The notes beneath the pieces were generated by a model, which saw only the letters and a list, made by a program, of their open reading frames with translations, was not told the DNA's origin and searched no databases. Both the position numbers and the translations under genes were made by a program. A DNA stretch of 50,816 nt, from positions 1 to 50,816 of the forward strand of contig PWZB01000018.1 of NCBI GenBank assembly GCA_003567625.1, in the 5' to 3' direction. Shown here in pieces: positions 34,086 to 42,750 of the stretch. How positions within the stretch are numbered: the stretch's first letter is position 1; the number at the start of each line of letters is the position of its first letter. Source of the DNA: Bacteroidales bacterium (GTDB lineage Bacteria > Bacteroidota > Bacteroidia > Bacteroidales > UBA7960).

Positions 34086-34565
34086 ATGAAAGAAAAAGAC
34101 CTTTATGTAGATTTCAAGCCTCAGCAAGCTGTTTATTATGTTGAGAAAGATGACAGCACTTACGGACCTGTTATCAGCGGGTCGCAGTTATCTCATGATT
34201 ACCTTGAGGATTTTTATTTTAAAAGAAAAAACCTTGAAAAAGAATTACGTGAACAGTTAGCTGATAATCAAATCAGCCCCGTCTATTATTATATGACCCT
34301 TCAGGAGATAGGTATTGGCGACCTGGCATCAAGAGTAGGTGTGAGTAAAAGAAAGTTGAAAAAACACTTTAAACCAAAATATTTTGAAAGGCTTTCAGTC
34401 CGGATAATAAAAAAGTATGCAACAATATTTAATATTCCGATTGTTTCGTTGTTGCAATTAGTAATTGTCAAGCAAGAGGATCAGGAAAGGATTGAATTTG
34501 AATATATGAATACAAAAAATGATTGTTTTATTATTACAAAAATAGGTATCAAAGAGAATGAATAA
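34086..34565 (+). CDS. HTH-domain protein, unknown
   Basis: A 159-aa protein. A charged N-terminal half (YFKRKNLEKELREQL) is followed by a helix-turn-helix-like segment, LQEIGIGDLASRVGVSKRKLKKHFKPKYF (about 77-105), and a hydrophobic helix IPIVSLLQLVIV. It overlaps the BtrH-like gene by 8 bases, so the two are probably made together. It may be the cluster's regulator, or a partner of the acyltransferase. I do not recognise a named family. Confidence 0.65.
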   Translation: MKEKDLYVDFKPQQAVYYVEKDDSTYGPVISGSQLSHDYLEDFYFKRKNLEKELREQLADNQISPVYYYMTLQEIGIGDLASRVGVSKRKLKKHFKPKYFERLSVRIIKKYATIFNIPIVSLLQLVIVKQEDQERIEFEYMNTKNDCFIITKIGIKENE

Positions 34566-35562
34566 GGTGATAGACTTTGAGCATAGAATGGCTGCTCATT
34601 GTGAAACGGGTACGCTTACGGCACTTTTAAATTATAATGGACTTCAAATAACCGAGCCATTGGTTTTTGGAATTGCAAACGGGATTTTTTTCGGTTATCT
34701 TGAATCGTCTAATTTCCCTTTTCCAACTTTCATAGTAAGGAGCCGTCCCGGCCAGATAAGGGAAAATATTTCGAAAAGGTTGAATATTAAGCTTAAGAAA
34801 TACCGGTTTAAAAATGCTGAAAAAGGAGAAGCCCAGCTTGACGAATTGATTTATAAAGGCATACCGACGGCAGCACAGGTTGATTTTTTTTACATGACAT
34901 ATATGCCTGATTGGCAACGTGTGCATATTAACGTTCATTTTATAAACATAATAGGTATAAAAGACGGCAAATATATTATCAGCGACAGCTATTATCCAAA
35001 AAAAAGCGAATTAAGCAAAGAGATGATGCGAAAAGCACGATGGGCAGGCGGCTTTATGGCGCCAAAAGGTTTTATATATTACCCTGTTGATGTTCCTGAA
35101 AGTATTGATTTGAAAAAACCTATTGTTACGGGAATAAAAAGAGCCTGCCGAAACATGTTAAGCTTGCCCGTACCTTTTGTCGGAGTAAAAGGTATTTACA
35201 AATTTGCCGATAAAATAAAGGAATGGCCCTCGCTGGTACGAGATACCGAACATCTGTCGCATGAAATTATGAAAATAAATATCCTGCTCGAAGATCAGGG
35301 TACCGGCGGTGCCGGGTTTCGATTTATGTACGCAACATTCCTGCAACAAGCCGCAGATATATTAAAAAACGAAAACCTGGCAGATATGTCAAAAAAAATG
35401 ATGGATATTGGTGATAAGTGGAGAGAAATTTCTTACTTTGCTGCAAAAATCGGAAAAAACCGTGACCTCGGCAAAGAGAGATTGAATGAATTAAGTGAGC
35501 TGATACGAAACAGGGGTGATGAAGAAAAAAAGTTTTTCAGGGATCTAAGAAAAATGGTGTGA
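34558..35562 (+). CDS. BtrH-like acyltransferase (BtrH N-terminal + DUF4872)
   Basis: A 334-aa two-domain protein. The N-terminal BtrH-type papain-like fold shows a likely nucleophile Cys15 in AAHCETGTLTALL, a His in HINVHFINIIGI and an Asp in IISDSYYP. The C-terminal half (from about 230) with ILLEDQGTGGAGFRFMYATFLQQAADIL matches DUF4872. BtrH moves an acyl group from an ACP to an aminoglycoside amine in butirosin synthesis. An ACP gene follows directly, so acyl transfer from that carrier to an unknown acceptor is the natural reading. Similar genes accompany flexirubin-type clusters. Confidence 0.8.
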   Translation: MNKVIDFEHRMAAHCETGTLTALLNYNGLQITEPLVFGIANGIFFGYLESSNFPFPTFIVRSRPGQIRENISKRLNIKLKKYRFKNAEKGEAQLDELIYKGIPTAAQVDFFYMTYMPDWQRVHINVHFINIIGIKDGKYIISDSYYPKKSELSKEMMRKARWAGGFMAPKGFIYYPVDVPESIDLKKPIVTGIKRACRNMLSLPVPFVGVKGIYKFADKIKEWPSLVRDTEHLSHEIMKINILLEDQGTGGAGFRFMYATFLQQAADILKNENLADMSKKMMDIGDKWREISYFAAKIGKNRDLGKERLNELSELIRNRGDEEKKFFRDLRKMV

Positions 35563-35702
35563 TTGTTGAAGCCATGTTAATGTAAGATTATTTTTGTTTT
35601 TTGTGATTTTCATATGGTAATTAGCATTAAAAGTAAAAGCAATTAAATTGAAATAGCTCAAAAATATATTTACTGATTTTAAGCAAAAAAATAACAAATA
35701 TA

Positions 35703-36002
35703 GTGTCAAATTCGAACAATATGTCGGTAACTGAAAAAGAACAGCTAAGTTATGAAATAAAAAATCTTATAATTGAAAAGCTTAAGATTACTCATATAAC
35801 AGCTGATGAAGTTGACAATGACGCACCTCTTTTTGATAAAGACAATCCTATAGGGTTGGATTCTATTGATGCAATAGAGATCGTTTTAGCCCTGAAGGAA
35901 AAATATGGAGTTCGTTTAGCCGACCAAAACCTTGCCAGGGAGATACTGGTATCAGTTAACACAATTACCGAATTCCTTGAGAAGGAATTAAAAAAACAAT
36001 AA
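35703..36002 (+). CDS. acyl carrier protein 2
   Basis: A 99-aa carrier with the attachment Ser in PIGLDSIDAIEIVLALKEKYG. The first possible start is a GTG; an ATG six codons later (MSVTEKE, 35721) is equally good. A TATTTTTG box at 35589-35596 could be its promoter. It lies between the BtrH-like gene and the sulfotransferase gene, suggesting that the chain is modified while on this carrier. Confidence 0.88.
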   Translation: MSNSNNMSVTEKEQLSYEIKNLIIEKLKITHITADEVDNDAPLFDKDNPIGLDSIDAIEIVLALKEKYGVRLADQNLAREILVSVNTITEFLEKELKKQ

Positions 36003-36017
36003 ACGTTTTACATCCTG

Positions 36018-37094
36018 ATGAATCATTCCTATCTGCTTATCGGAACTACTTTTGGCAGGTTCATCCGCTTACTTTTCAGAAACGGCGGATTTTCATTGCG
36101 TTATATTAACAGGTTTATCTTTTTATTACAAGGCAGTATTTGGTCATCTCTTTTTTGTTTTGTTGAAAATATCAAATTCAGGAAAAAGCTTCAACAACAG
36201 CCCGAAATTACCGACCCGGTCATAATTGTTGGCAATTGGCGAACAGGATCTACTTTCCTGCATCAAATACTGTCACTGGATAAACAATTTTCTACCCCTT
36301 CAGTGGTACGCGTTTCGGTTCCAAACAGCTTTCTTGTATCGGAAAAATATTTCAGAAAAATCATGAATAAAGTCGTATCCCGGACACGACCTATGGATAA
36401 TGTTAAACTAGGGCCCGATGAACCCCAGGAGGATGAATATGCATTACTGAAAACAGCAAAATATACCATCCTCGAACATCTTATATTTCCACGGAAAAAC
36501 AGACCTTTTTCAAAAACCTTTCTGCAACTTGACGAAAAAAGCTTTTCGCAGGAAAATGCAGAAAAACTTAAACTGTTTATTAAAAAATTAAATTTTAAAA
36601 ACCCCGGCATCATACTGCTTAAAAACCCATACCATTCTTTTCGTATTACCCGGTTAAAAACAATCTTTCCGAAAGCCCGTTTTATACATATATACCGAAA
36701 TCCGAAGAAAGTAATACCCTCAACAGTAAATATGTTTAATATTATCGGAAGGCAAAATGTTTTGAAAGGGAAATGGCAAAAGGAAAACCTGTTTACTATA
36801 TCAGAATTATTCAACTATGTATGGAAATGTGTTAAAAATCAGCTCTTCTCTTTAAATGAGAAGGATTACATTGAAATCAAATATGAAGATTTTGAAAAAA
36901 ATCCGAAAAAATATATAAAAAATATCTATGACTATTTTGGATTTGACTATTGTTCTGATTTTGATTCTCAGGTTGATGAATTTTTTGATTCGGTAAAAAA
37001 TTATAAAAAAAACAGATTCCCCTTGGCTGAAGATGAAGCCAGGCATATTGAAGATCAATGCAGTGATTTTATAAACCATTATAATTATGATTAG
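36018..37094 (+). CDS. PAPS-dependent sulfotransferase (Sulfotransfer_3 type)
   Basis: A 358-aa sulfotransferase. The 5'-phosphosulfate loop VGNWRTGSTFLHQIL (about 74-88) and the 3'-phosphate motif RFIHIYRNPKKVIPSTVNMF (about 215-234) are both complete. It should transfer sulfate from PAPS to a hydroxyl group. It starts 15 bases after the ACP gene, so an ACP-bound or lipid-bound product of the cluster is the likely acceptor. A hydrophobic N-terminal stretch may associate with the membrane. Sulfotransferases are not part of standard flexirubin or aryl polyene gene sets. Confidence 0.85.
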   Translation: MNHSYLLIGTTFGRFIRLLFRNGGFSLRYINRFIFLLQGSIWSSLFCFVENIKFRKKLQQQPEITDPVIIVGNWRTGSTFLHQILSLDKQFSTPSVVRVSVPNSFLVSEKYFRKIMNKVVSRTRPMDNVKLGPDEPQEDEYALLKTAKYTILEHLIFPRKNRPFSKTFLQLDEKSFSQENAEKLKLFIKKLNFKNPGIILLKNPYHSFRITRLKTIFPKARFIHIYRNPKKVIPSTVNMFNIIGRQNVLKGKWQKENLFTISELFNYVWKCVKNQLFSLNEKDYIEIKYEDFEKNPKKYIKNIYDYFGFDYCSDFDSQVDEFFDSVKNYKKNRFPLAEDEARHIEDQCSDFINHYNYD

Positions 37095-37156
37095 TAAAGG
37101 TTAACGGGTGACGAGAATGATTTAATCAACGTACTAAAAAAACAAATAACGGAGAG

Positions 37157-38422
37157 ATGAAACTACGTCTTATATATCCTAAATGGGAAAAACTGGCAGA
37201 GCAAACCACTTTTAACCTTCCTCCCCACGGACCTGTTGTTATGGCAGCAGCATTACCCGGTGATGTTGAGGTAGAGTTTATTGATGAAAACGTACAAAAA
37301 GTCATTTTTGATGATAAACCCGATTTGATTGCCATTTCGGTAATGCTCACAGCACAGGTTAAAAGAGGGTGGCAGGTCTCCGACCGTTACAGGAAAATGG
37401 GTAAGCAAGTTATATTCGGCGGCATAGGCACCATGCTTCATGCCCGGGAAACACTTGAACATGCAGATTCTGTTTTTTTAGGTGAGGCAGAAGGTCGATT
37501 AGATGAAGTTATTAACGACTTTAGAAATAATAATCTGAAAAAAGTTTATAACTATATGCTTAAACACCCCGATATGAAACTTGTAGAGCCTGCCAGAAGA
37601 GATATTCTCACGCGTGAGTTCTATTTCCATAAAGGCGTGCAGATGGTCGACCTTGTACATGCATCCAGGGGCTGCCGCTTTACCTGCTATCCTTGTTGTG
37701 TTAATTTTCTTGGTGGAAAATCGTTCAGACCAAGACCTGTAGATAATGTTGTTGAAGAACTGGAAACTATTGACAACAACAGACTGTTTATCGTAGATAA
37801 TTCCCTTGCACAAGACACTCAATGGGAAAAAGATCTGTTTAAAGCAATGATACCGCTTAAAAAAAAATGGTGCAGCCATACCATTGAAGATAAACCCGAA
37901 GTGCTTGACCTTGCTGCTCAAGCCGGCGCATGGTATGTTTACCAGGCTATATTTGATACATCCGACTATATCAAAGAAAGAATCAAAAAATACCACGATA
38001 ATGGAATTATGGTAGAAGGAACAATACTCCTCGGAATGGACAACCAAACCGAAGATGATATTCTCAGACTCATTGATTTCCTTATGGAAATTGACCTTGA
38101 CCTTGCCGAATTTACAGTTTTGACACCGTTCAGACATACCAAAGCCTATGATGATCTTCTGCGCCAGAGAAGAATCCTGGATACAAACTGGGATAATTAT
38201 AATAGCGGAAAAGTTGTATTCAAACCAATGCATATGAAGCCGGAAAGACTACAGGAACTTTATTACTATGCCTGGGAAACGTTTTACAAAAACGAAACCC
38301 AGGAACAAAAAATGTTTAAACTGATACTCAACGTCATTGAAAAGGAAATAAAAGACGGTATTTATAAAAAACGAAGAGAAGATTTGGCTAACGTTAGTTT
38401 TGGCAATAAAATAAAACGGTAA
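37157..38422 (+). CDS. radical SAM enzyme with B12-binding-like N-terminal domain (1)
   Basis: A 421-aa protein. The N-terminal Rossmann-like region (about 1-130; VMAAALPGDVEVEFIDENVQ, IFGGIGTMLHARETL, VFLGEAEG) resembles cobalamin-binding domains but lacks the DxHxxG motif. The radical SAM motif C173-x3-C177-x2-C180 lies in SRGCRFTCYPCC. An Elp3-type barrel follows (EGTILLGMDNQTEDD). B12 radical SAM enzymes carry out methylations, cyclisations and ring contractions on unactivated carbons. It is the first of three genes with 5-base spacing. Confidence 0.85.
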   Translation: MKLRLIYPKWEKLAEQTTFNLPPHGPVVMAAALPGDVEVEFIDENVQKVIFDDKPDLIAISVMLTAQVKRGWQVSDRYRKMGKQVIFGGIGTMLHARETLEHADSVFLGEAEGRLDEVINDFRNNNLKKVYNYMLKHPDMKLVEPARRDILTREFYFHKGVQMVDLVHASRGCRFTCYPCCVNFLGGKSFRPRPVDNVVEELETIDNNRLFIVDNSLAQDTQWEKDLFKAMIPLKKKWCSHTIEDKPEVLDLAAQAGAWYVYQAIFDTSDYIKERIKKYHDNGIMVEGTILLGMDNQTEDDILRLIDFLMEIDLDLAEFTVLTPFRHTKAYDDLLRQRRILDTNWDNYNSGKVVFKPMHMKPERLQELYYYAWETFYKNETQEQKMFKLILNVIEKEIKDGIYKKRREDLANVSFGNKIKR

Positions 38423-38427
38423 AAGAA

Positions 38428-38820
38428 ATGGGGTACAAAGAATACAATCATAAAAAAAACTATATTGACGAAATTTTTGAATTCAAAGGTTTATGGGATA
38501 TGCCTTCAAAGTGCGGGCTGAAGATTATCAGGCAAGAAGATAAAGTAATTGTCATAGTAACAGACCTGTATCACGAAAATCCCGGAACCTCTGTAACAGA
38601 ATTTTGTGCCCAGCTGGCAACAATAATTACAAAAGAGAAAAATATTGAACCCGAAAAATTATTATTTATTCAGCATAACCCTGACATAGGGTCAAAATAT
38701 GAATTTCTGACAGAATCTTTTGACCTGGTAGGCTTCAGGATTGAAGGCCGGCAACTGGCCGAACCAAAATGGACAAAAACCAGCAAGGAAAAGGTTGAAG
38801 AAATGGTTAATGGCAAATAA
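38428..38820 (+). CDS. small conserved protein, unknown
   Basis: A 130-aa soluble protein, predicted alpha/beta. The block CGLKIIRQEDKVIVIVTDLYHENPGTSVTEFCAQLATII is the most protein-like part, and LLFIQHNPDIGSKYEF follows. There is no signal peptide or metal motif apart from Cys32 and Cys66. It lies 5 bases from both the radical SAM gene and the TonB-plug protein gene, so it is certainly expressed with them. No function is assigned. Confidence 0.7.
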   Translation: MGYKEYNHKKNYIDEIFEFKGLWDMPSKCGLKIIRQEDKVIVIVTDLYHENPGTSVTEFCAQLATIITKEKNIEPEKLLFIQHNPDIGSKYEFLTESFDLVGFRIEGRQLAEPKWTKTSKEKVEEMVNGK

Positions 38821-38825
38821 CAATT

Positions 38826-41174
38826 ATGAAGTATTTGATTTCAATACTGTTTTTGTTATCACCCACAATACTGTGGGCTGAGCCTGTCCGGCAAAATATC
38901 CGTGGTATTGTAAAGGATAATATTACCGGGATACCTCTTGAAAATGTTAATGTTCTGTTATCAAACGATACTGTCGAGCGAGGAACGACAACGGATAAAA
39001 CGGGTGCTTTCCTGATAGAAAACATTCCTGTAGGATATTATGATCTTTTTTTTTCGCTGGTGGGTTATGAAAGCCGGTTTTATTCGCGTATCAGGATTGT
39101 CAGTTCGCGTGAGTATTATATCATTGTAGAGATGGGCGCTTCAATTGAGTTGCTTGAAGAGGCGACTATTTTTTCTTCAATCAGGAAAGACCGGCCGGTC
39201 AATCCCCGGGCTTTGGTCAGTTCTCGTTCTTTTACACTTGAAGAAGCTAATAAATATGCGGGCAGTTATGGTGACCCGGCCCGCATGTCAATCAATTTTG
39301 CAGGAGTATTGCCGGCCAGGGACAACAGGAATGACATAATCATAAGAGGTAACACATCCAATGGCCTGTTATGGAGGATTGACAACATAGAAGTGCCAAA
39401 TCCGAACCATTTTGGTGCAACAGGCTCTACAGGTGGCCCTATAACTATTATAAATAACAATCTTCTCCGTACTTCCGATTTTTATACAGGGGCATTTCCT
39501 GCACAATACAGCAATGCTACGGCAGGAGTTTTCGACCTTAAAATGAAACCAGGAAACCCTGATGAACATAACAATTGGACACAACTTGGGTGGAATGGGC
39601 TGGAACTGGGAAGCGAAGGGCCGGTCTGTAAAAAAAATAATTTAACTTATAGTGCCGCACACCGATACTCTTTTGTGGATTTATTAGCTAAATTGTCACC
39701 AAACCTCCCCGAAACCGTCACATATCAGGACTTTTCCATGAAACTAAACCTCCCAAACACTTCCCTGGGAAATTTTTCCCTGACTACAATAGGCGGAACC
39801 AGTAGCATCGAAATTCGGGACTCCGGAAAACCACAAGACAAATGGTTGTTTGAAAATAATGGTGAAGATATTAAAAACGCATATAAAATGGGTGCCGCAG
39901 GACTTACACATACATTTCATGCAGGGTCAAACAGTATGATTGCAACGACTATAGCTCTTACAGGAAGCAGTTTAGAGAATAAAATTGATACTTTTTCAGT
40001 TAATGATCCTGTTCCGTTCTTATGGGCACATGAAAAATCAAACAAAGTAAGAGCTTCTTTATCATCTTCACTAAAACACAGATTTTCTCCCAAAATAGAT
40101 GTTTCTGTTGGCCTCTATGCTGATGGGTTTAATACCAGATTCGTTGACAGCCAATACGTTGACAACAATTACATACACCTTATCAACTCAAAAGACAAAA
40201 GCTTCTATTTATACAGGCTTTATTCGGATATCTCTTATCGATTGAGATCAAATCTACGCTCCTATTTTGGAGTTAATATGCAATATTTTGAATTCACGCA
40301 AGAAAGGCTGGTTGAACCACGCTTTGGCATAAGATGGGATGTATCCGAATCTCACTCTATAAGTTACGGCTCAGGCTTACATAGCCAGATGCAGCCAAAA
40401 ATGATCTATTTTGTTATCAGTGATGTTGATGGTGATAAAATATTGACGAATAAAGACCTTAAGTTTACCAAAAGCTTTCATAATGTTGCAGGTTATGATT
40501 ATTTGATTAATCCTGATCTGCGATTGAAAATAGAAGCATATTACCAGCATATTTATGATGCCCCGGTTTCGCTTTCCCAGCCGGCTTATTCATTACTGAA
40601 TTATGGAGCCGAATTTTATGTTGAACGTATCGATAGCCTGGTAAATGAAGGAACAGGCAGAAATTACGGTGTTGAGGTAACATTGGAAAAATTCTGGAGC
40701 AACAACTATTATTTTTTATTTACCGGCTCATTGTTTGATTCCAAATATACCGGAAAAGACGGCATAGAACGCAATACAGCTTTCAATGGAAATTTTGCTT
40801 TTAATTTTTTGGCCGGTTACGAATTTCAATTGTTCAACCATAAAAGATATTTAAACCTGGGAATAAATTTCACTTATGCCGGAGGCAGACCTTATGTGCC
40901 TTACGATATAGAAAGCTCTATGCAGCATCGGGAAGTAAAACTATTCTGGGAAAACGCATACCAAGTACAACGCGAAAATTATAGCAGAGTCAGTTTCAGG
41001 ATAGGCTTCAGGCAAAATCTGAAAAATATCAGTATCGAAACAGCCTTCGATTTGCAATACCGGTCCGATTATACAAGTATATATTATGACCGCCTCGACA
41101 TCGAAACAGGAGAAATAATAAAAACATTGTCTATGGGATTTTACCCGATAGCAACTATTAATGTGAGCTTTTAA
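38826..41174 (+). CDS. TonB-dependent receptor-like outer membrane protein
   Basis: A 782-aa protein with a signal peptide (MKYLISILFLLSPTILWA) and a carboxypeptidase-regulatory-like beta domain (about 25-100, GIVKDNITGIPLENVNVLL). A plug domain follows (about 110-225, DIIIRGNTSNGLLWRIDNIEVPNP), then a beta-barrel ending INVSF with the C-terminal aromatic residue. It probably imports or exports a ligand at the outer membrane. Position in the operon suggests the cluster product or a precursor. No SusD partner is present. Confidence 0.85.
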   Translation: MKYLISILFLLSPTILWAEPVRQNIRGIVKDNITGIPLENVNVLLSNDTVERGTTTDKTGAFLIENIPVGYYDLFFSLVGYESRFYSRIRIVSSREYYIIVEMGASIELLEEATIFSSIRKDRPVNPRALVSSRSFTLEEANKYAGSYGDPARMSINFAGVLPARDNRNDIIIRGNTSNGLLWRIDNIEVPNPNHFGATGSTGGPITIINNNLLRTSDFYTGAFPAQYSNATAGVFDLKMKPGNPDEHNNWTQLGWNGLELGSEGPVCKKNNLTYSAAHRYSFVDLLAKLSPNLPETVTYQDFSMKLNLPNTSLGNFSLTTIGGTSSIEIRDSGKPQDKWLFENNGEDIKNAYKMGAAGLTHTFHAGSNSMIATTIALTGSSLENKIDTFSVNDPVPFLWAHEKSNKVRASLSSSLKHRFSPKIDVSVGLYADGFNTRFVDSQYVDNNYIHLINSKDKSFYLYRLYSDISYRLRSNLRSYFGVNMQYFEFTQERLVEPRFGIRWDVSESHSISYGSGLHSQMQPKMIYFVISDVDGDKILTNKDLKFTKSFHNVAGYDYLINPDLRLKIEAYYQHIYDAPVSLSQPAYSLLNYGAEFYVERIDSLVNEGTGRNYGVEVTLEKFWSNNYYFLFTGSLFDSKYTGKDGIERNTAFNGNFAFNFLAGYEFQLFNHKRYLNLGINFTYAGGRPYVPYDIESSMQHREVKLFWENAYQVQRENYSRVSFRIGFRQNLKNISIETAFDLQYRSDYTSIYYDRLDIETGEIIKTLSMGFYPIATINVSF

Positions 41175-41283
41175 AATTTGACAGAAAATAACAGTAAATA
41201 AATTTTTAAAAAATATAATCTGTTTCATATTTATTAATAATTTTACATTTTTTAATACATATGTTAAACCAAACTTATTTAAA

Positions 41284-41868
41284 ATGAAAAAAGTAATATT
41301 ATTAATCAGTGTTGTTTTTTGTATTATAATTGTTGGCTGTAAACCGGCTGTACATTTGGTTCAGGGTGATCCGGCTACTATGAAAGGAGAAGAAGTAATT
41401 GAAATCCGTTTTGCTTATGATGATATGCGTGTCGGGGATAAGACAGAAGAAGAATATGTACAAAGCCGAAAAGACAGAGCCGAGGATGAAGAAAGAGCTG
41501 AGGAATGGCATCAGAGTTGGCTGGATGACAGATCTAACAGGTTTGAACCCAGGTTTGTTGAATTATTGAACAGATATACCGAAGACCATAATATACTTTT
41601 TCAGCCAAACCGGGACGATACCAGGTATATTATGGTAGTTAACACATATTATACCGAGCCAGGATTTTATCATTTCAGAAGCAAACCTGCTGAAATCAGT
41701 TTGAATATTACTTTAGTAGAAAGGGATGACCCTGACAACCCGGTTGTTGAGTTTGACATACCAAGCGCAGAGGGAATAGCTACCCCTGACACCGGAACAC
41801 GTCTTCATACTGCATATGGCACATCTGCAAGACTTTTTGGGAGATTTTTGAGCAGACAATTGAGATAA
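41284..41868 (+). CDS. lipoprotein, unknown
   Basis: A 194-aa protein with a lipoprotein signal (MKKVILLISVVFCIIIVGC, lipobox Cys19). It has a charged helical segment (SRKDRAEDEERAEEW) and a beta-rich C-terminal half (YIMVVNTYYTEPGFYHF). I do not recognise the family. It is the last gene before a strong terminator. Confidence 0.75.
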   Translation: MKKVILLISVVFCIIIVGCKPAVHLVQGDPATMKGEEVIEIRFAYDDMRVGDKTEEEYVQSRKDRAEDEERAEEWHQSWLDDRSNRFEPRFVELLNRYTEDHNILFQPNRDDTRYIMVVNTYYTEPGFYHFRSKPAEISLNITLVERDDPDNPVVEFDIPSAEGIATPDTGTRLHTAYGTSARLFGRFLSRQLR

Positions 41869-41890
41869 ATAAATAACCGGCAAAAAATAT

Positions 41891-41918
41891 AAGGGGAAAT
41901 ATTTTGTTTCCCCTTTTA
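41891..41918. terminator. intrinsic terminator
   Basis: AAGGGGAAA and TTTCCCCTT form a perfect 9-bp stem with a 7-base loop, followed by TTATTTTT. It lies between convergent genes and may work in both directions. Confidence 0.82.
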
Positions 41919-41943
41919 TTTTTGAGACTACTCACAGCCTTTT

Positions 41944-42747
41944 TTATTCAAGCGGAATAAGATCACCCTCTCCATATATTCCTTGTATTTCTATTTCCGG
42001 ACTACCAAGATAATAAACATTGCCTTGCAGATGTATCTCAACTACAAGCCTTTTTTCAACCTTTATATATGCATCATTGGAACTCATTTGGTTAATGTAT
42101 GTATGACTTGCATTCATTTTCCTTGAGTCAAAACGTCCGAAAGCCCGATAAAAAATGCCAAGGTAATTCACATTACCTTCGTAATGTATATCGGATGTTC
42201 CGGATTTAAAAGAAAGAAAAGCATGATGTGTATTGGCTTTTATCCTGACATCCCCATGACCGTTTTTTACTTTGAGATTAAATGAGCTGCCTTCTATTGG
42301 AGTAATTGTTTCTATATTTCCATATCCCGAATAATACTCCAGGGTATCCAGTGATTTGATATGAACATGTGCTTCAATGGGTTTACCGGGGTCACGAACC
42401 CAGTTGCATGAATTCTGGTTTTTTATTTTCAGAACACTGTCGTTTATTGTTGTGGTTATATTTTCAATAAGGTTTGCCCCTGCATATATTTTAACATAAT
42501 TAAAGGTATCAGGATATAAGAACAAATCAATATTATCCTGCAAGCGAACATTATTGAAACTTTCCAATTCACGTTCTTCCCATATGTGATCTCCCGTGGA
42601 TTTAAAACAATCACCCGGGAAGTTGTTATCGCAAGCCGTTAAGAAAAAACAGAGCGCTATAAGTGATTTAATAAAACCCTTTAAATAGCTTATTACGCTT
42701 TCTGTTATTCCTACTATTAACCGGAAGCAAATTTTTATTGAACACAT
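41944..42747 (-). CDS. lipoprotein with GIN/DUF2807 head domain
   Basis: A 267-aa protein with a lipoprotein-type signal (IALCFFLTAC, Cys about 39) after an unusually long N-terminal region. A DUF2807 'putative auto-transporter adhesin head GIN domain' follows (FNNVRLQDNIDLFLYP, LEYYSGYGNIETI), predicted as a beta-helix. It starts 3 bases after the PagL-like gene stop and is co-oriented, so the two form one unit. Cell-surface role; no partner known. Confidence 0.8.
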   Translation of the reverse strand: MCSIKICFRLIVGITESVISYLKGFIKSLIALCFFLTACDNNFPGDCFKSTGDHIWEERELESFNNVRLQDNIDLFLYPDTFNYVKIYAGANLIENITTTINDSVLKIKNQNSCNWVRDPGKPIEAHVHIKSLDTLEYYSGYGNIETITPIEGSSFNLKVKNGHGDVRIKANTHHAFLSFKSGTSDIHYEGNVNYLGIFYRAFGRFDSRKMNASHTYINQMSSNDAYIKVEKRLVVEIHLQGNVYYLGSPEIEIQGIYGEGDLIPLE

Positions 42748-42750
42748 ATT

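Noticed and set aside
37499..38233. 244-aa minus-strand ORF under the radical SAM gene
   Set aside because: It is a long shadow frame of a strongly supported radical SAM gene; its translation has no domain-like pattern.
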